Source: Charina bottae (Eukaryota; Chordata; Lepidosauria; Squamata; Charinaidae). Taken from it: DNA of 64,000 nt. A program made the translations under genes and the position numbers. Positions within the stretch are counted from its first letter, which is position 1; each line of letters starts with the position of its first letter. Of this stretch, positions 45,812-56,658 are shown piece by piece. The notes beneath the pieces are model-generated. The model saw only the letters and a list, made by a program, of their open reading frames with translations. It ran no database searches and was not told the origin of the DNA. Location: contig JALMGJ010000002.1 of assembly GCA_023362775.1 (NCBI GenBank), positions 74,129,414-74,193,413 of the forward strand, written 5' to 3'.

Positions 45812-47144
45812 AGCCGGTGCAAATCACTGTTTCCAGGGTCCGCCTGATTGTCATTGTCGACAATCTTCGGGGAGGCTCCTACTGTGTACCCCACCCACAT
45901 AGATAAAACACACAGACACAGATTCATATATAATCTCAGTAATATATTGTTAGAATTTTTAAAAATGGCTTTTGCTTTGCTAAGTGACAGAAAAACTGAT
46001 GGGAAACATGGGGCCATGCTGCAGAATTCTTTCTTATGCTGTTACTATTTTCAAGACTGCCCTTTTCCTTAGGGGAGCCCTTGTGCTCTGCATGTCTCTT
46101 TCCATCCGGGAACAGCTGCTGCAGAAGCACAGAAACTTTTAGCTGGAAGCAAGGAGGTAATAGCAACTAAAACCATCTGCAGAACTCATTAGACTGATAG
46201 CCATGACTTTTGAATAGGCTCCAAGTTGAGGGTACTCATTTTTATTCAGCAACAAAAGGCTATTGTAAAGAAAGAGAGAACTGATCAGAAACTCCAGTTA
46301 TCACAAAATTGCAGCATTTTACAGCATGCTTCATTTTGCTGTTTGATTCCCTTTCCCAGGGAGAAATAAAATACAGACATATAAATACATTTATACTGTA
46401 GGATGTGTTCATACGGTGCAGCTATGAACACATTCCTTGCCAAAGGATGAGATGGAACTGCAGTAAAGTATTAGACGAAGTATGTTTCCTGTACTGATTT
46501 TGTAACAAACTTAGCATGCTTGGATGGAAAGCCTCTCTAGAGCCAAGAGTTTCATCCAACACACTCTTAGCATCTATCATAGAAGGAGAGCTGTGTTGGT
46601 CTATCATGGCCAAAAATCAGATGGAGCTTGGTAGCACCTTTTCTGACCAATTTTACTAAAAGGCATAAGCTTTTATAAGCTGCAGTTCATTTCATCAGAT
46701 GTTACCTGGAAAAGGTGCTACCAGACTTCCACTAGGTTCTATTGGAATGTATATTGAAAGTTTTCACCTACTAGTTGCTTTTCAATTTGTGCCTTCCTGT
46801 CCATCTGGCCAGGGCCAGCAAGGCTGAAGCATTTTTACGGATTTCTAAAGAGGGCTTGTCTCAGGCTGCAATCCCATGCACAATTCCTATGGTCAACACT
46901 GGAGTGGGATGTGTGGTTGTGCATGTTAATGTTAATTAATTAATGTTAATTAATTAATTAATTAATTAATTAATTAATTAATGTTAATGATATAACTGTA
47001 AAGAATGAAACCTGCAACATGTTAGCTGATCTTACAGAGAATGTTTGATTGGGCCATGCTGTTTTTTTCTAATCTAACCTAATCAATCTCACAGAAAAAT
47101 TGGGAGAAAGAACCAAGCAGACTTATTTTACCAATTGAAGAGAA
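45812..47144. other. Intergenic DNA with PLE-type relic and (TTAA)n
   Basis: No gene is recognised. It contains an old PLE-like fragment at 46575-46745 and a (TTAA)n tract at 46925-46988. Confidence 0.55.
46575..46745 (-). mobile_element. Old PLE-like relic with degenerate hammerhead core
   Basis: Minus-strand reading gives CTGATGAAATGAACTGCAGC and then TTATAAAAGC, which resembles the reptilian repeat CTGATGA-A-stem-GAAAGC with a decayed stem. The flanks (GAGCTGTGTTGGTCTATC and AGCTTGGTAGCACCTTTT) match a common amniote repeat that I remember but cannot name. Confidence 0.45.
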
Positions 47145-47450
47145 TATTTGTAGCTCAGGGTTGAACTGTGGAGTCCTTGGTGCTCTCTGAGCCTTGTTGT
47201 TTTCTTGCAGACCTTTCATTGCCAGGCTAGGCAACATCTTCAGTGCGAAAAGGGAGTGGAACTTGCTCTCTGTTTATATACCCTGGCTTGTCCTGCCTGT
47301 GCTGGTGGGGGTGTTGTACTTTCCTTGGTAGTTCCTTAGTTGAGCTGTTGTTTGCTCCTTGGTTGACTGACTGAGTTAAGAGTTCCTTGATTAGGGTATA
47401 TTGTGCTGTTTGATTGTTCCTCTGGTGCTAATCTTGGTGTTAAGACTTAT
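47145..47450 (-). mobile_element. PLE 3' terminal fragment with hammerhead-like core
   Basis: The reverse complement matches 6640-6880 of the PLE at 5.8 kb, including the same non-coding stretch (CCTAATCAAGGAACT-type phrases). Its terminal-repeat end (TTCAACCCTGAGCTACA) is retained here. The hammerhead-like core is at 47214-47243 on the minus strand (CTGAAGA, stem GTTGCC/GGCAAT, GAAA). Confidence 0.75.
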
Positions 47451-47624
47451 TTTAATTCATGGGTGGGGGAATGAGATATACAGTAAACATAACAACTAAA
47501 TAAAAACAGTTTTCTCTGATGCTTCTTGAATTCTAAGAATTCAATAAGAATTCAATAAGAAATATCCAGCAGACTCAGGGTCCTCAGTTTCTTCCAACTG
47601 ACCAATTTTTAGTAAGGTCTTATC

Positions 47625-47935
47625 AGTCTTTGCCAAGTAATATCACAACTGCTCACAGAATCCTTTGCCCTTGTGACCCTGGACTACTGCAATTTTCTTT
47701 ACTTGGGACTCCCCTGAAAAGCATTCAGAAGCTTCAGTTGGTTCACCATGCAGCAATCCAGGTTTGCTCACATTGGCTAAGTTTGCTCCACTTCTGCCAA
47801 TGCTACCTTGGCTGCCAGTTAACTTCCAGGTGCAATTTTAGGTGCTGGTTGTCACCTTTAATGTCCTACATGGCTCAGGGTCTGGTTACCTTTGAGACTA
47901 CCTGCTCCAGCTTGGATCTGCCAATGCACTGAAAT
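47625..47935 (+). mobile_element. L2 LINE fragment, old
   Basis: GACCCTGGACTACTGCAATT, CCTGAAAAGCATTCAGAAGC and TCAGTTGGTTCACCATGCAG parallel the L2 C-terminal region at 22540-22620 and 12230-12310. It is heavily diverged. Confidence 0.65.
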
Positions 47936-48568
47936 CAGGGAAAGGAGTCAAAGAAATCTTAACTTTGAAATATTTCCATTTCTCACCCTGAATTATGTTA
48001 TTTAAAACTAACATTAACTCAGGTTCAATGGAGAAAGCTGCACTGAACAAACTAGGTTTTACTTCTGAGTAAAGATTATATGCAATTATAGTTAAAAATA
48101 CATAAAATATTCTCAATCTTTTATTTTTCCTATGGCCAAACCTGAAGGTTAAAAGCAGGTATGTTCTCTTTGCAAATAAATCCTTTTTTATTTAATTGAT
48201 AAAAATTAGTGTGCTTCTCAACACATTCTAAAGTTTTGTTTATCAAGGGAAACTTCTACTCAGTATGTTTTGGTGGGTGAGCATGCACAAAATCCCTCTA
48301 TCTTTGTCCATACTTTCAAATGGATTGGAATTGAAAGCTATTGGATTGATCCCTTCCTTTGGTGACTTGTATGGAAACATCCATGTAGTAGAGATTTATG
48401 CCTAAGTATTTCTGAGCAAATATCTACCCCAAAACAAATATGGGATAGGGATGTTGCTTCATTATATATCCCATTCTTGTTACAGTTTTCATATTTAAAA
48501 AGGAGGACAAAGAGAAAAAAGCAAGCCTAAATCTACTTGGCCATTCCTAACTGTAATTCTCTTAATAC
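47936..48568. other. Intergenic DNA
   Basis: AT-rich. I see nothing I can name. Confidence 0.6.
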
Positions 48569-48576
48569 ACTTAATA

Positions 48577-48843
48577 CAGGGCTTTCCAAAGTTTTCCCGT
48601 GGCGACACACCAACCGCCGTTGGTGTGTCACCGCGGGAAAACCCAGAAGTGCCGCCGTTGCGGCAGCGCGCAAAAACCCGGAAGCGCTGCTGCCGCTTTC
48701 GGGTTTTTGCACGCCGCCGTTGGTGTGTCGCTGCGGGAAAACCCAGAAGCGCTGATGATGATCAGCGCTTCCGGGTTGTGTGGCGACACACCAGACTGTG
48801 GCGACACACTTTTGTGTCGTGACACAGAGTTTGGAAAGCTCTG
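48577..48843. mobile_element. CpG-rich non-autonomous hAT element, copy 4
   Basis: Ends CAGGGCTTTCCAAAGTTTTC and AGTTTGGAAAGCTCTG, with perfect 8-base duplication ACTTAATA at 48569-48576 and 48844-48851. Nearly identical to copy 3 through the body. Confidence 0.93.
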
Positions 48844-48851
48844 ACTTAATA

Positions 48852-50030
48852 TATCATATATCCTAGTATCTCTGCATGAGATGGTACATGAGAAGACTGT
48901 TGGCTTTTTAAAAGTGTTCATATGATCACTATATTCAGTTGTCCGTGAAAAGTAACAAGCTGGTACTGTGTAAATTTAAGCCTTCCTAAAAATTTACTTA
49001 TTTCATTAAGCTTGGGCACACCCAGCACTGCAGAGCGCTGGACTGCAGGCAAAGAACATGTTGTGCACCCAAAAGTTGATTCTTTTCTTTCAAGCCATTC
49101 ACATGCTACAAATGCCTTGCACTGAGCATGAGCTGGTAGCAGGATAATACCATTATTCTTTTTTTTTGGCCTTATCTGTCAGGATGCTTTATGGTGAAAT
49201 AACACTAAAATACATTTTCCATTGCATGCCAGATTTTTTGGGGGAGGGGTGGGCTGGAAAGATGTAAGTGAAGTCTCTGCCAAAGACAGACTAAAGTAAA
49301 TGAATATAACAGTTGGGGGAGCAGCATTTCCTCCCCCCCTCCCGCCAAGCATCACACCTCAGATAAGCTTGGTACTATTTCTGTCTAGGCAATGAGTTTG
49401 GATAATAGGAATTGTAAAACACATTTTAAGGGTTCCAAACTGAAGAAGGTAGCTTTACATTTACAATGGACTGTTTACAACTTGCATCTGGTCTCCTTCT
49501 GACCAGCTGTATGTACAACTAGCACCCAACCCCTAGCTCAGTCTTCCAGATGTGTTTCTCTATGACTCCCATCACTGGGAACGTACCAGGAAAGCATCAA
49601 GTTGAGGAAGGGTGAACCAGGATTTGTAAAGTTATGCCCGCATTTTGAAAAGATTTTGCCGCAGCGTAGTAGGCTGTTTATATATTAGCACCAGAAAACA
49701 CTGAAGCTTAGGAGTAAATCCCGTGCTGGCATGAAAGTAGCTTTAGCAGGAAGCCTCTGGGATTTTCAAACGAAGTCTCTTTCCCCCACCCAACAAAGGC
49801 TAACTTTTGTTACTTCTTGCCCCAGATTTGTATTCTGAACAGAGTACACCCCCACCTCCCCTTCCTTTAACTTCCTTTTTGAGAGACAGATGGTGGTTGA
49901 CCACTTTTTCTCCTGGGGGCTTCCTCTGAAGACGTTCTGCGCAGATTGTACAGCATTTCAGATGTTCGGAATTAAATAATAACGTCCTAGAAGGGGAGGA
50001 CCGACTGACCTCTCCCGCACCTAGACAAAT
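48852..50030. other. IL17RD upstream region
   Basis: No gene is recognised. Sequence changes from AT-rich to GC-rich towards 50.0 kb. Frames at 49800-50246 on the minus strand are shadows of the CpG island. Confidence 0.6.
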
Positions 50031-50960
50031 GGTAATGGTGGTCCGCCCCTCCCTCCTCCCCCTCCGCAAGGTAGCGGGTGGGCGGGCGAGAGGAAAGCAG
50101 TAGTCGCCGGGACGAACGTCTCGGTGGATTCTCCGTCGCGCATGCGTGCCGCTCGTTTCTCCCGCCCCTCCTGGTTTTCCCCAACCTGAAGTTACTGCTG
50201 GAGCTCCGACTTCGCACTTCGGACGTTGCCAGACCGGCAATGGCACCTTGGCTCAAGTTCTGCTCCTTCTTCTTCTCTCTCACGGCCTGCCTCGATGGCC
50301 CGCGCCTGGCCGTGTCCGCAGGAGGGACCAGTGGCGGCGGCAGGAAAGGACCAGCGGGCGATGCTTGTGGCTGGGTGGTAAGACAGACGGACGGCGTTCG
50401 CTTTTGCCCCGGGTTGAATTCGATCGTGGTGTGTTTGGGTCGACTAGGCACTCCTTCGCCCCCGCCCCCCACTTCGCGGCAGAGTTTATCCTGACCGAAG
50501 CGGGAGAAGGCGCCAAGCTCTGCCAGGTGCCGGGTACCTTTCGGCTTAGAGCGCTTCGGGGCAACGCCAGCCGGGCACTGGCAGGAGGTGTGCCCGCTTT
50601 GCGTGGTGGGCAGTTTGCTACAGGCACAGCTATGCAAGCAGGGCTGACCCCAAAACCCCCCGCTCGCTTGCTCCCTCCTCTCTCGGCTTGTCGCTCGCTG
50701 GCGCTTCCCGTCCAGCAAATGAGTGGGCCAGCTGGCATTTGTAAGCCTCGGGATGGTTGGCGGCGGAGCTCGACTGCAGTTTCGCATCAAAGGAAGCTGG
50801 GGAGGAAGGAGGGGGCGGCAGAGGGGGCGAAGCAACAAGTGTGAAGTCGCTCCCCAGGTCTTTTATTCGCCTCTCTCCCCAATCTTCTCCCGCCTTAACT
50901 AGACCTGCCCCGGGAGAAGAGGATAAAAGGCGATCGCTTGGCCTTTGTTATTTTAATCGC
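50030..50960 (+). promoter_or_regulatory. IL17RD: CpG island / promoter of IL17RD
   Basis: A GC- and CpG-rich stretch surrounds IL17RD exon 1, extending from about 200 bases upstream to about 580 bases into intron 1. Long overlapping open frames on both strands (for example 49987-50838 minus) result from this composition. Limits are by eye. Confidence 0.8.
50240..50377 (+). CDS. IL17RD: IL17RD (SEF) coding exon 1, signal peptide
   Basis: Forty-six codons from ATG 50240 to a GTAAGA donor at 50378. IL17RD is a single-pass receptor of the IL-17 receptor family that dampens FGF/ERK signalling and acts as an IL-17 co-receptor. The residues [20 protein letters not shown] form a signal peptide and match the start of vertebrate IL17RD, followed by a variable Gly-rich segment and a conserved DACGW near the exon end. 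An in-frame extension upstream to 50078 exists, but the conserved protein starts at 50240. The extracellular, membrane and SEFIR parts would be on exons beyond the window; no second exon was found. Position after HESX1 in the same orientation matches mammalian synteny. Confidence 0.93.
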
Positions 50961-51209
50961 CGGAGGCTGGTTTGGTTACAAGCCTGATCCTTAGAGGGAA
51001 AGAGGGGGACTGGGAGTGTTGGTAATAAGGTGATAAAAAAGAGCGTTTTAGGGCTTCACCTTTTGTCTCTCCCAGAAGTTGCTGTTTCCCTCTTGGGATC
51101 CCTAAGTGTGATTTTCCTTGGTGTGTGTAAAAGAAAAAACGCTTTCCTGCGGACCTTGTGCCTTTGAGTTTTCAGCCTTATTAAAGATTCCAGATGACTG
51201 GCACCAGTG

Positions 51210-51210
<1 letters not shown>

Positions 51211-51262
<52 letters not shown>

Positions 51263-51288
51263 TCCTCCTCCTCCTCCTCCTCCTCCTT
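51211..51288 (+). repeat. (CTG)n then (CTC)n triplet tract
   Basis: About 16 uninterrupted CTG units (51211-51260) run directly into about 9 CTC units. It lies in IL17RD intron 1, 0.8 kb after exon 1. Frames through it on the minus strand read poly-Ala or poly-Ser and are artefacts. Confidence 0.95.
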
Positions 51289-52749
51289 TGAAACTGCCAC
51301 AAAGATTTCCTTGGGACCAAGTCATGAAGGGGAGTGAGTGGGGGTCCAGCAGCTATAAAAAACAAAACAAGTGACCAACTGGTGTGGAGTAGTTGTGTGC
51401 ATACAGGGAAGGGTGATGCTCTGTAAAAATAAATATGTAGCTATAGAAAAGGAGCTAAACTTTTACAAGGACAACTTGCTACTAGATATATTTCTGTTAC
51501 ATTTTATTAACTGATGGGTCTTGAAGAAAAAGTTAATATTCGATTGACACATTTTAAGGCCTTTGCGTAGATACATCACCTTAGAGGCTCAAATGCTTTA
51601 ATGAGATCTGTTCCCAAAGATGTGGTGCGTTTTCTAATAAAAATGAAATAAATTGCTCTATTGACAAAAAAGCCATAGAATTTTCGGTTTAGGTGAAAAA
51701 TACACAGAATTCATTCCCTCACAACACAACTAATTTGCACGCAACTAAAGGTTGCTTTTAGTTATCATCAAGTTCTCTCTGCTCTTTGCTCTAGAAATAC
51801 ATTCATTTCAGTTGTTTAAGAAATAGCTATAATGTTTTGTGTGGACAGGGGGAGAGAAAACCCTGACTACAGACAGGGCGATATTCATGAGCCCTGATTA
51901 AGAATAAGACCTATTGCCTTGTTTGCATAGGGTTTGTCTTGGTCTGTTTGTACGTTGACTGATGGCCCCTGTAGCACATTGTCTGCTCTGGGGCAAGGCT
52001 GCCTTTGAAGTGCTATCCTGTAGGAAGTAAAAAGACTATTTGCTGTATTAGAATTCCTTGGTATTTCCTCTGTTTAACCACAGGCCACTTCCCCTTTACC
52101 ACTCTAAATACTGCTGGGACACTGGCTGATTGAAAAAGCACAAGGGCTGAAGTAATTGCATCCCATTCAGACAGCAATCCTTAGTGTAGCTTATTTATAA
52201 TCCTTAACTTTTTATTTATAATATGTGATAAAGGATGGGTTCCACTCTTTTCATTTAAAAAAAGAAACATAAAAGCATCCTATTGACCTTAAGTATTTGG
52301 GTACTTACTGATACATCTTACTGGAAATCTAGAGAGAGCAAGAAATAAATTGTGTGTTGCATTAAAGTAGGTCCAGATGACTTCATGCTCTACTAAGTGT
52401 GCATGTGCATACGTATCCTTACAGTGAGGCTATAGCGTAGACCTGCATACTACTTATGAGTAAACTTGCTTAAGATAATGTTATAGATTGTGTAATGGAG
52501 ATTGGTTAAGTAAACTTTGAGCCTTGTTTTAAAAGATTGTTTAATAAAGAACATGTGTGTTCTCCACCAATTCAGTCTAAAATAATTGTGCAGGCTTTTG
52601 AAGTGAATTTGCCCATTTAGTTCTTCTTAAAAGGTGGGATTTGCCACTGGCCCCATCCTTTCAGTATTATATTAGGATATAAACAAATTACAAAAGAGCA
52701 AGGGTTCACTGGTGAACAATAAGACTGAAACAGTTATTCAGCACTTGAA

Positions 52750-53032
52750 ACTGAAAAGGGGAGCCAGAAAGCCGGCTGGATGACCTTGGGCCAGTCACTC
52801 TCTCTCAGCCCTGGGAAGGAGCCAATAGGAAACCAGGAGACTGAGAGTTCTAGTCCCGCCTTAGGCACGAAATCCGGCTGGGTGACCTTGGGCCAGTCAC
52901 ACACTCTCAGCCCAACTCACCTCACAAGGTTGCTGTAGTGGGGAAAATAGGAGGAGGAAGGAGTATTAGGTATGTTCCCCGCCTTGAGTTATTTATAAAA
53001 AATAATAAAGGCGGGATAAATTTTTTTTAAAA
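52750..53032 (+). mobile_element. Sauria-type SINE with duplicated body
   Basis: Plus-strand copy in which the body unit (GCCGGCTGG.TGACCTTGGG, CCAGTCAC) appears twice, joined by CCCTGGGAAGGAGCCAATAG and GAAACCAGGAGACTGAGAG. It ends TTGAGTTATTTATAAA, then AATAATAAAGGCGGGATAAA. The 5' tRNA head is missing. Confidence 0.8.
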
Positions 53033-53504
53033 GCTTTCATTTTCCTTTGATGTACAAACTAACCCTAACCCCTAAACTAGCATTTATACCAAAAACATAT
53101 TTTAGCTAGGCTAATAAAATACATTGTTCTGTACAACTGATATATATATATCAAATTTATCAAACCTGATAAACCTGATAATATCCCATTTAAAAACAAA
53201 GTTAGGTGGGAGTCAGACCTCTTCCAAAACATGGGCCAGAGCTGCTTGTTTGATTTACAAATTGGCTTTGTGTGAAATATTGAGAGTTTCTTTGATACTG
53301 ATAATTGTATTATTCATTAATGTTGTGATGAAATAAAGGGGTTCATGCATGGAAGCTGATTCTTGCTGTCATATAGAGAAACGTCTGATGAACATTGGAA
53401 TACATCACCTATGATATTTCTGAACTCTATAAATTAGAAAATACCTTGCAATCAATATTATCTGTAACAGCACCAGCTCTGTACTGGGAAGGGAGACTGA
53501 CTGG

Positions 53505-53665
53505 ATTCACACATCATGCTAAGCCATAGGTTAACAATTGTTGAATAAGCCACAATTGTCTAGATTTGCCCAACATGCTGAACAATAAACTAAGGTTTAT
53601 AATTGGAAGTACTGTACTTTAAACCAAAGTTAAACAAGAAACATGTGAACCATGCCTATAAGTTA
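53505..53665. mobile_element. Palindromic MITE-like segment (TTCACACATCATGCTAAGCC family)
   Basis: Starts GATTCACACATCATGCTAAG and ends AACATGTGAACCATGCC in partial inverted symmetry. Related segments are at 27232-27350, 55400-55500 and 60243-60363. The superfamily is not determined. Confidence 0.45.
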
Positions 53666-54384
53666 TTTGTACTCCCACAACTTCCTACCAAAATATCAGC
53701 AAAATGATCTTTTAATTGTTAAAATAGTACAGTCTTCTGCTTTGCCCCTAATTTTGTGAAATAGGGGAAACCTCAGTATTCACATGGAGATTGATTTTCC
53801 CTATATTCATTAAACCTGCTTGAATGTTCTGCTCCCCTTTCCCATGGGTTATCCTTGTTTTGCGTTTTGAACGGTTCTACCCTCTCTCATGTGCGGTATT
53901 CCGATAGTTGGCTTCATTGCTCTCTCAGTACAGCAGCAGCAGGAAGTTGTCTATGCTTGTGGAGAGTGTCCACATGATTAGAGGACCCTGGAAGATTAAG
54001 GATCAAAACTGTAACGGAAATCTTGAGTGTGAGAAGAGGGTGTGGAAAGGGTGATGTGACAGAGTGGGTGGTACTAGAAGACTCATCTGTGTAATCCTTC
54101 TGATCCTATGAAGGGCATAAATGCCTGAAGAAGACTCCTGTGGTTCTTTTTCTTGTTAACACATGCTAGAGCTGTCTTTTCTTAATTGGTTAATCCTTCT
54201 GGGACAAAGCTAGACATTTGTAGTCATGCAAATAAGTTCATCAAAGACTAGTTATATCAGATGTACAGTGTGCCAGATTGCCATACGATAGGAGGGGAAG
54301 AATGAAAGTATTTGCTGAGCATCAAGCACCATGTTTCCTGTTTCTTTTCTCTAAAATGGCTGGATAGTGGGGGTTAGTCTCAAT

Positions 54385-54505
54385 AACAGCCTTCCCCAAC
54401 CTAAAGCCTTTCCTTTGTGTTGGTTCTCCATGGCCAATAGCATGCTGGCCGAGAAATGTGGAAGTTGTACTCCCAATAGACCTGGGGGTACCAGGGTGGA
54501 GAAAG
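54385..54505. mobile_element. Worn hAT-type MITE
   Basis: AACAGCCTTCCCCAACCTAA at the left and CAGGGTGGAGAAAGC at the right resemble a short element of the CCTTCCCCAACCTGG type, with GGAAGTTGTACTCCCAATAG inside. No clean target duplication was seen. Confidence 0.4.
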
Positions 54506-55210
54506 CCAGATTAGGTTATGTGAAGTTATGTTCTCAATTTAAAAGAATTTAGTAGAATCTCTATAACTTTAAGTCAGGGCTAGAAAGACCTAGCTTGGGA
54601 GTAAACATTGTTTTTGAGTAAAATTTACTTTAATAAGGATAGTGTGTGTGTGTGTGTGTAGGGGGGAGATGCAATGATGGTATGTGTATAACGACATGCT
54701 CACATAAATGCTGAAGATACAGCATTTGTATTATGACCACGTTCATGAATCATTGTTTCGATGTCATCTCAGCATGTTATAGACACTGTTACTCCAAAAT
54801 ATGTGTGTGATGAATATCTGGAAATGAACATAGATTTATGAACTCAGCAGCCATTTCAGTTGATATTGTGAGGTAAAGATTTATCCTATGAGTTGACAGT
54901 GTAGAATTTATTGTTTTGGTCAAAGGAGTGGTCCTTTTTTTGGCATCCTCCAAAACAGAAAAGTAAGCTGCTACTTCTTAGAGGATTTTTTCTCAAGTCA
55001 TTAAGCATTTTAGCAGTGGTCTGATCAAGAACAGTATAAGACTATATAGTCTACAGCGTATGTATATAGTCTAAGGCTAGCTCTGTTTATTCCAGGGCCG
55101 CTCTAGGACTTAAATCACTATCCTGACAACTGGATGAAATGATTTAACCCTCATCCAACCTTCTTGTCCCTAATTGGATGATGTTTCAGTCTCTTTGCAT
55201 CTGTCTAAAC

Positions 55211-55291
55211 CAGAGCTTTCCAAACTCTTCATGTTGGTGACACACTTTTTAGACATGCATCATTTCACGACACACTCTTACAGCAGGGCAC
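55211..55291. mobile_element. Fragment of a second hAT family
   Basis: CAGAGCTTTCCAAACTCTTC with GTTGGTGACACACTTTTTAG shares the terminal sequence of the CpG-rich hAT family but has a different, AT-richer interior. It breaks into an (AATAG)n tract. Confidence 0.55.
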
Positions 55292-55341
55292 GAATAGAAT
55301 AGAATAGAATAGAATAGAATAGAATAGAATAGAATAGGATG

Positions 55342-55379
<38 letters not shown>
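55292..55379. repeat. (AATAG)n and (GA)n microsatellite
   Basis: About nine AATAG units (55292-55337) then about 17 GA units (55345-55379). AATAG arrays are common in snakes, but that alone does not fix the species. Confidence 0.92.
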
Positions 55380-55381
<2 letters not shown>

Positions 55382-55865
55382 AGATAGAGCAGCACATGAG
55401 CTGGGATCACCCATCATGCTAAGTCATCATGTGGCTGGTTTGGTTTTGTCTCAGTATGTTGTCTGGACCTAGCCAGTTATGGTTAAATAAATCATAGTTA
55501 ATCAAACTGAAGTTGACTGGTGATGGGGCACATCCAGCTCCACTCGCTTCTGCCATTTTTCCAGCCCACCCTGTGGCATCATGGAAATTTTTATGTGAAA
55601 AGGAAAATGTCACAGAGGTGGAGTTCCTGGACGAGTCTATTTTGGAGAGCTAACTTTGTCTCTTATTTCAGAAGAATGGGGAGAAGGTTAACAGGAGTAA
55701 GGTTAATTTACAATAGCTCCAAATAGCCCTGGGATTGTTTCCAGCTAAAATAAATACCAATTGAAGAGAAATAAATACCCTTGGGGTTATCCTTTAGGGT
55801 TAGTTGAATCCGGGAGCCAGTTAAGCATGTTGTGCAGACAGAGCCATTGTATTATAACCCTGGAT

Positions 55866-56112
55866 ATTGGGCTTTTGGTCTAGTGGTTAAGGCACCAGGC
55901 TAGAAACCAGGAGTCTGTGAGTTCTAGTCCCGCCTTAGGCATGAAAGCTGGCTGGGTGACCTTGGGCCAGTCCCTGTCTCTCAGCCAACTCACCTCACAG
56001 GGTTGTTGTTGTGGGAAAAAGGAGGAGGGAGTATTAGGTAAGTTTTCTGCCTTGTGTTATTTATAAAAATAATAAAGGTGGGATAAAAATTAAATAAATA
56101 AATAAATAAATA
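55866..56112 (+). mobile_element. Sauria-type SINE, full-length copy
   Basis: tRNA-like head GGTCTAGTGGTTAAGGCACC with B-box region GAGTTCTAGTCCCGCCTT, body GGGTGACCTTGGGCCAGTCC, and 3' end GTTATTTATAAAAATAATAA then AGGTGGGATAAA with (AAAT)n. This copy has a single body unit and serves as reference for the duplicated ones. Confidence 0.85.
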
Positions 56113-56278
56113 TGTACCATGTTAGGCTGCTGCAGTCCACAGGAAATCAAAACAGCAACCATTTTTTTACTACTTTTGATTCTGGTAAGGCAGGGGTCCC
56201 ACGAGTCCATTAAAGCAGGGGTCGGCAACCTTTTTCCCATCAGGGACCACCCCCATCGGGAATTTTTTTTCAAGGACC

Positions 56279-56449
56279 GGGGGCGGGGTTTGCGGGCAGC
56301 AGCCAATCGGACGGATGGGGGCGGGGTTTGTGGGCGGCAGCCAATCGGACAGATGGGGGCAGGGTTTGTGGGCGGCAGGCAATCAGCTGGATGGGAGCGG
56401 GGTGTGCGGGTGGCAGCCAATCGGACGGACGGGAGCGGGGTTTGCAGGC
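56279..56449 (+). repeat. 38-bp minisatellite in hAT subterminal region
   Basis: About 4.5 copies of a unit starting GGGGGCGGGGTTTG and continuing GGCAGCCAATCGGACGGAT, with scattered changes. Each unit has CCAAT. Confidence 0.9.
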
Positions 56450-56658
56450 CTGCCACTCTGGGAACCAAGAGCATTGGTAGTGAACTCCGCGTAGCAGACG
56501 ACAGTAGCAGTCGGCAGCAGACTCCGTGCTTTTTGGGACCTTTGCTGTGGACCTGGGTGGACCCCGGCAATTGGTGGTGACCCCCTGGTGAATTCCCTAT
56601 TACTTCGGAGTCGGAGCAGTGGCAAGGTGATCTGGGGGGAGAGTTACATCTTTCCCCA

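Noticed and set aside
50078..50239. Upstream in-frame extension of IL17RD
   Set aside because: The conserved protein and signal peptide start at ATG 50240; the extension has no family match and probably is 5' UTR that happens to be open.
49987..50844. Open frames of 283 (minus) and 232 (plus) codons at the IL17RD promoter
   Set aside because: They overlap each other and the real exon in a CpG island; none has a recognisable domain.
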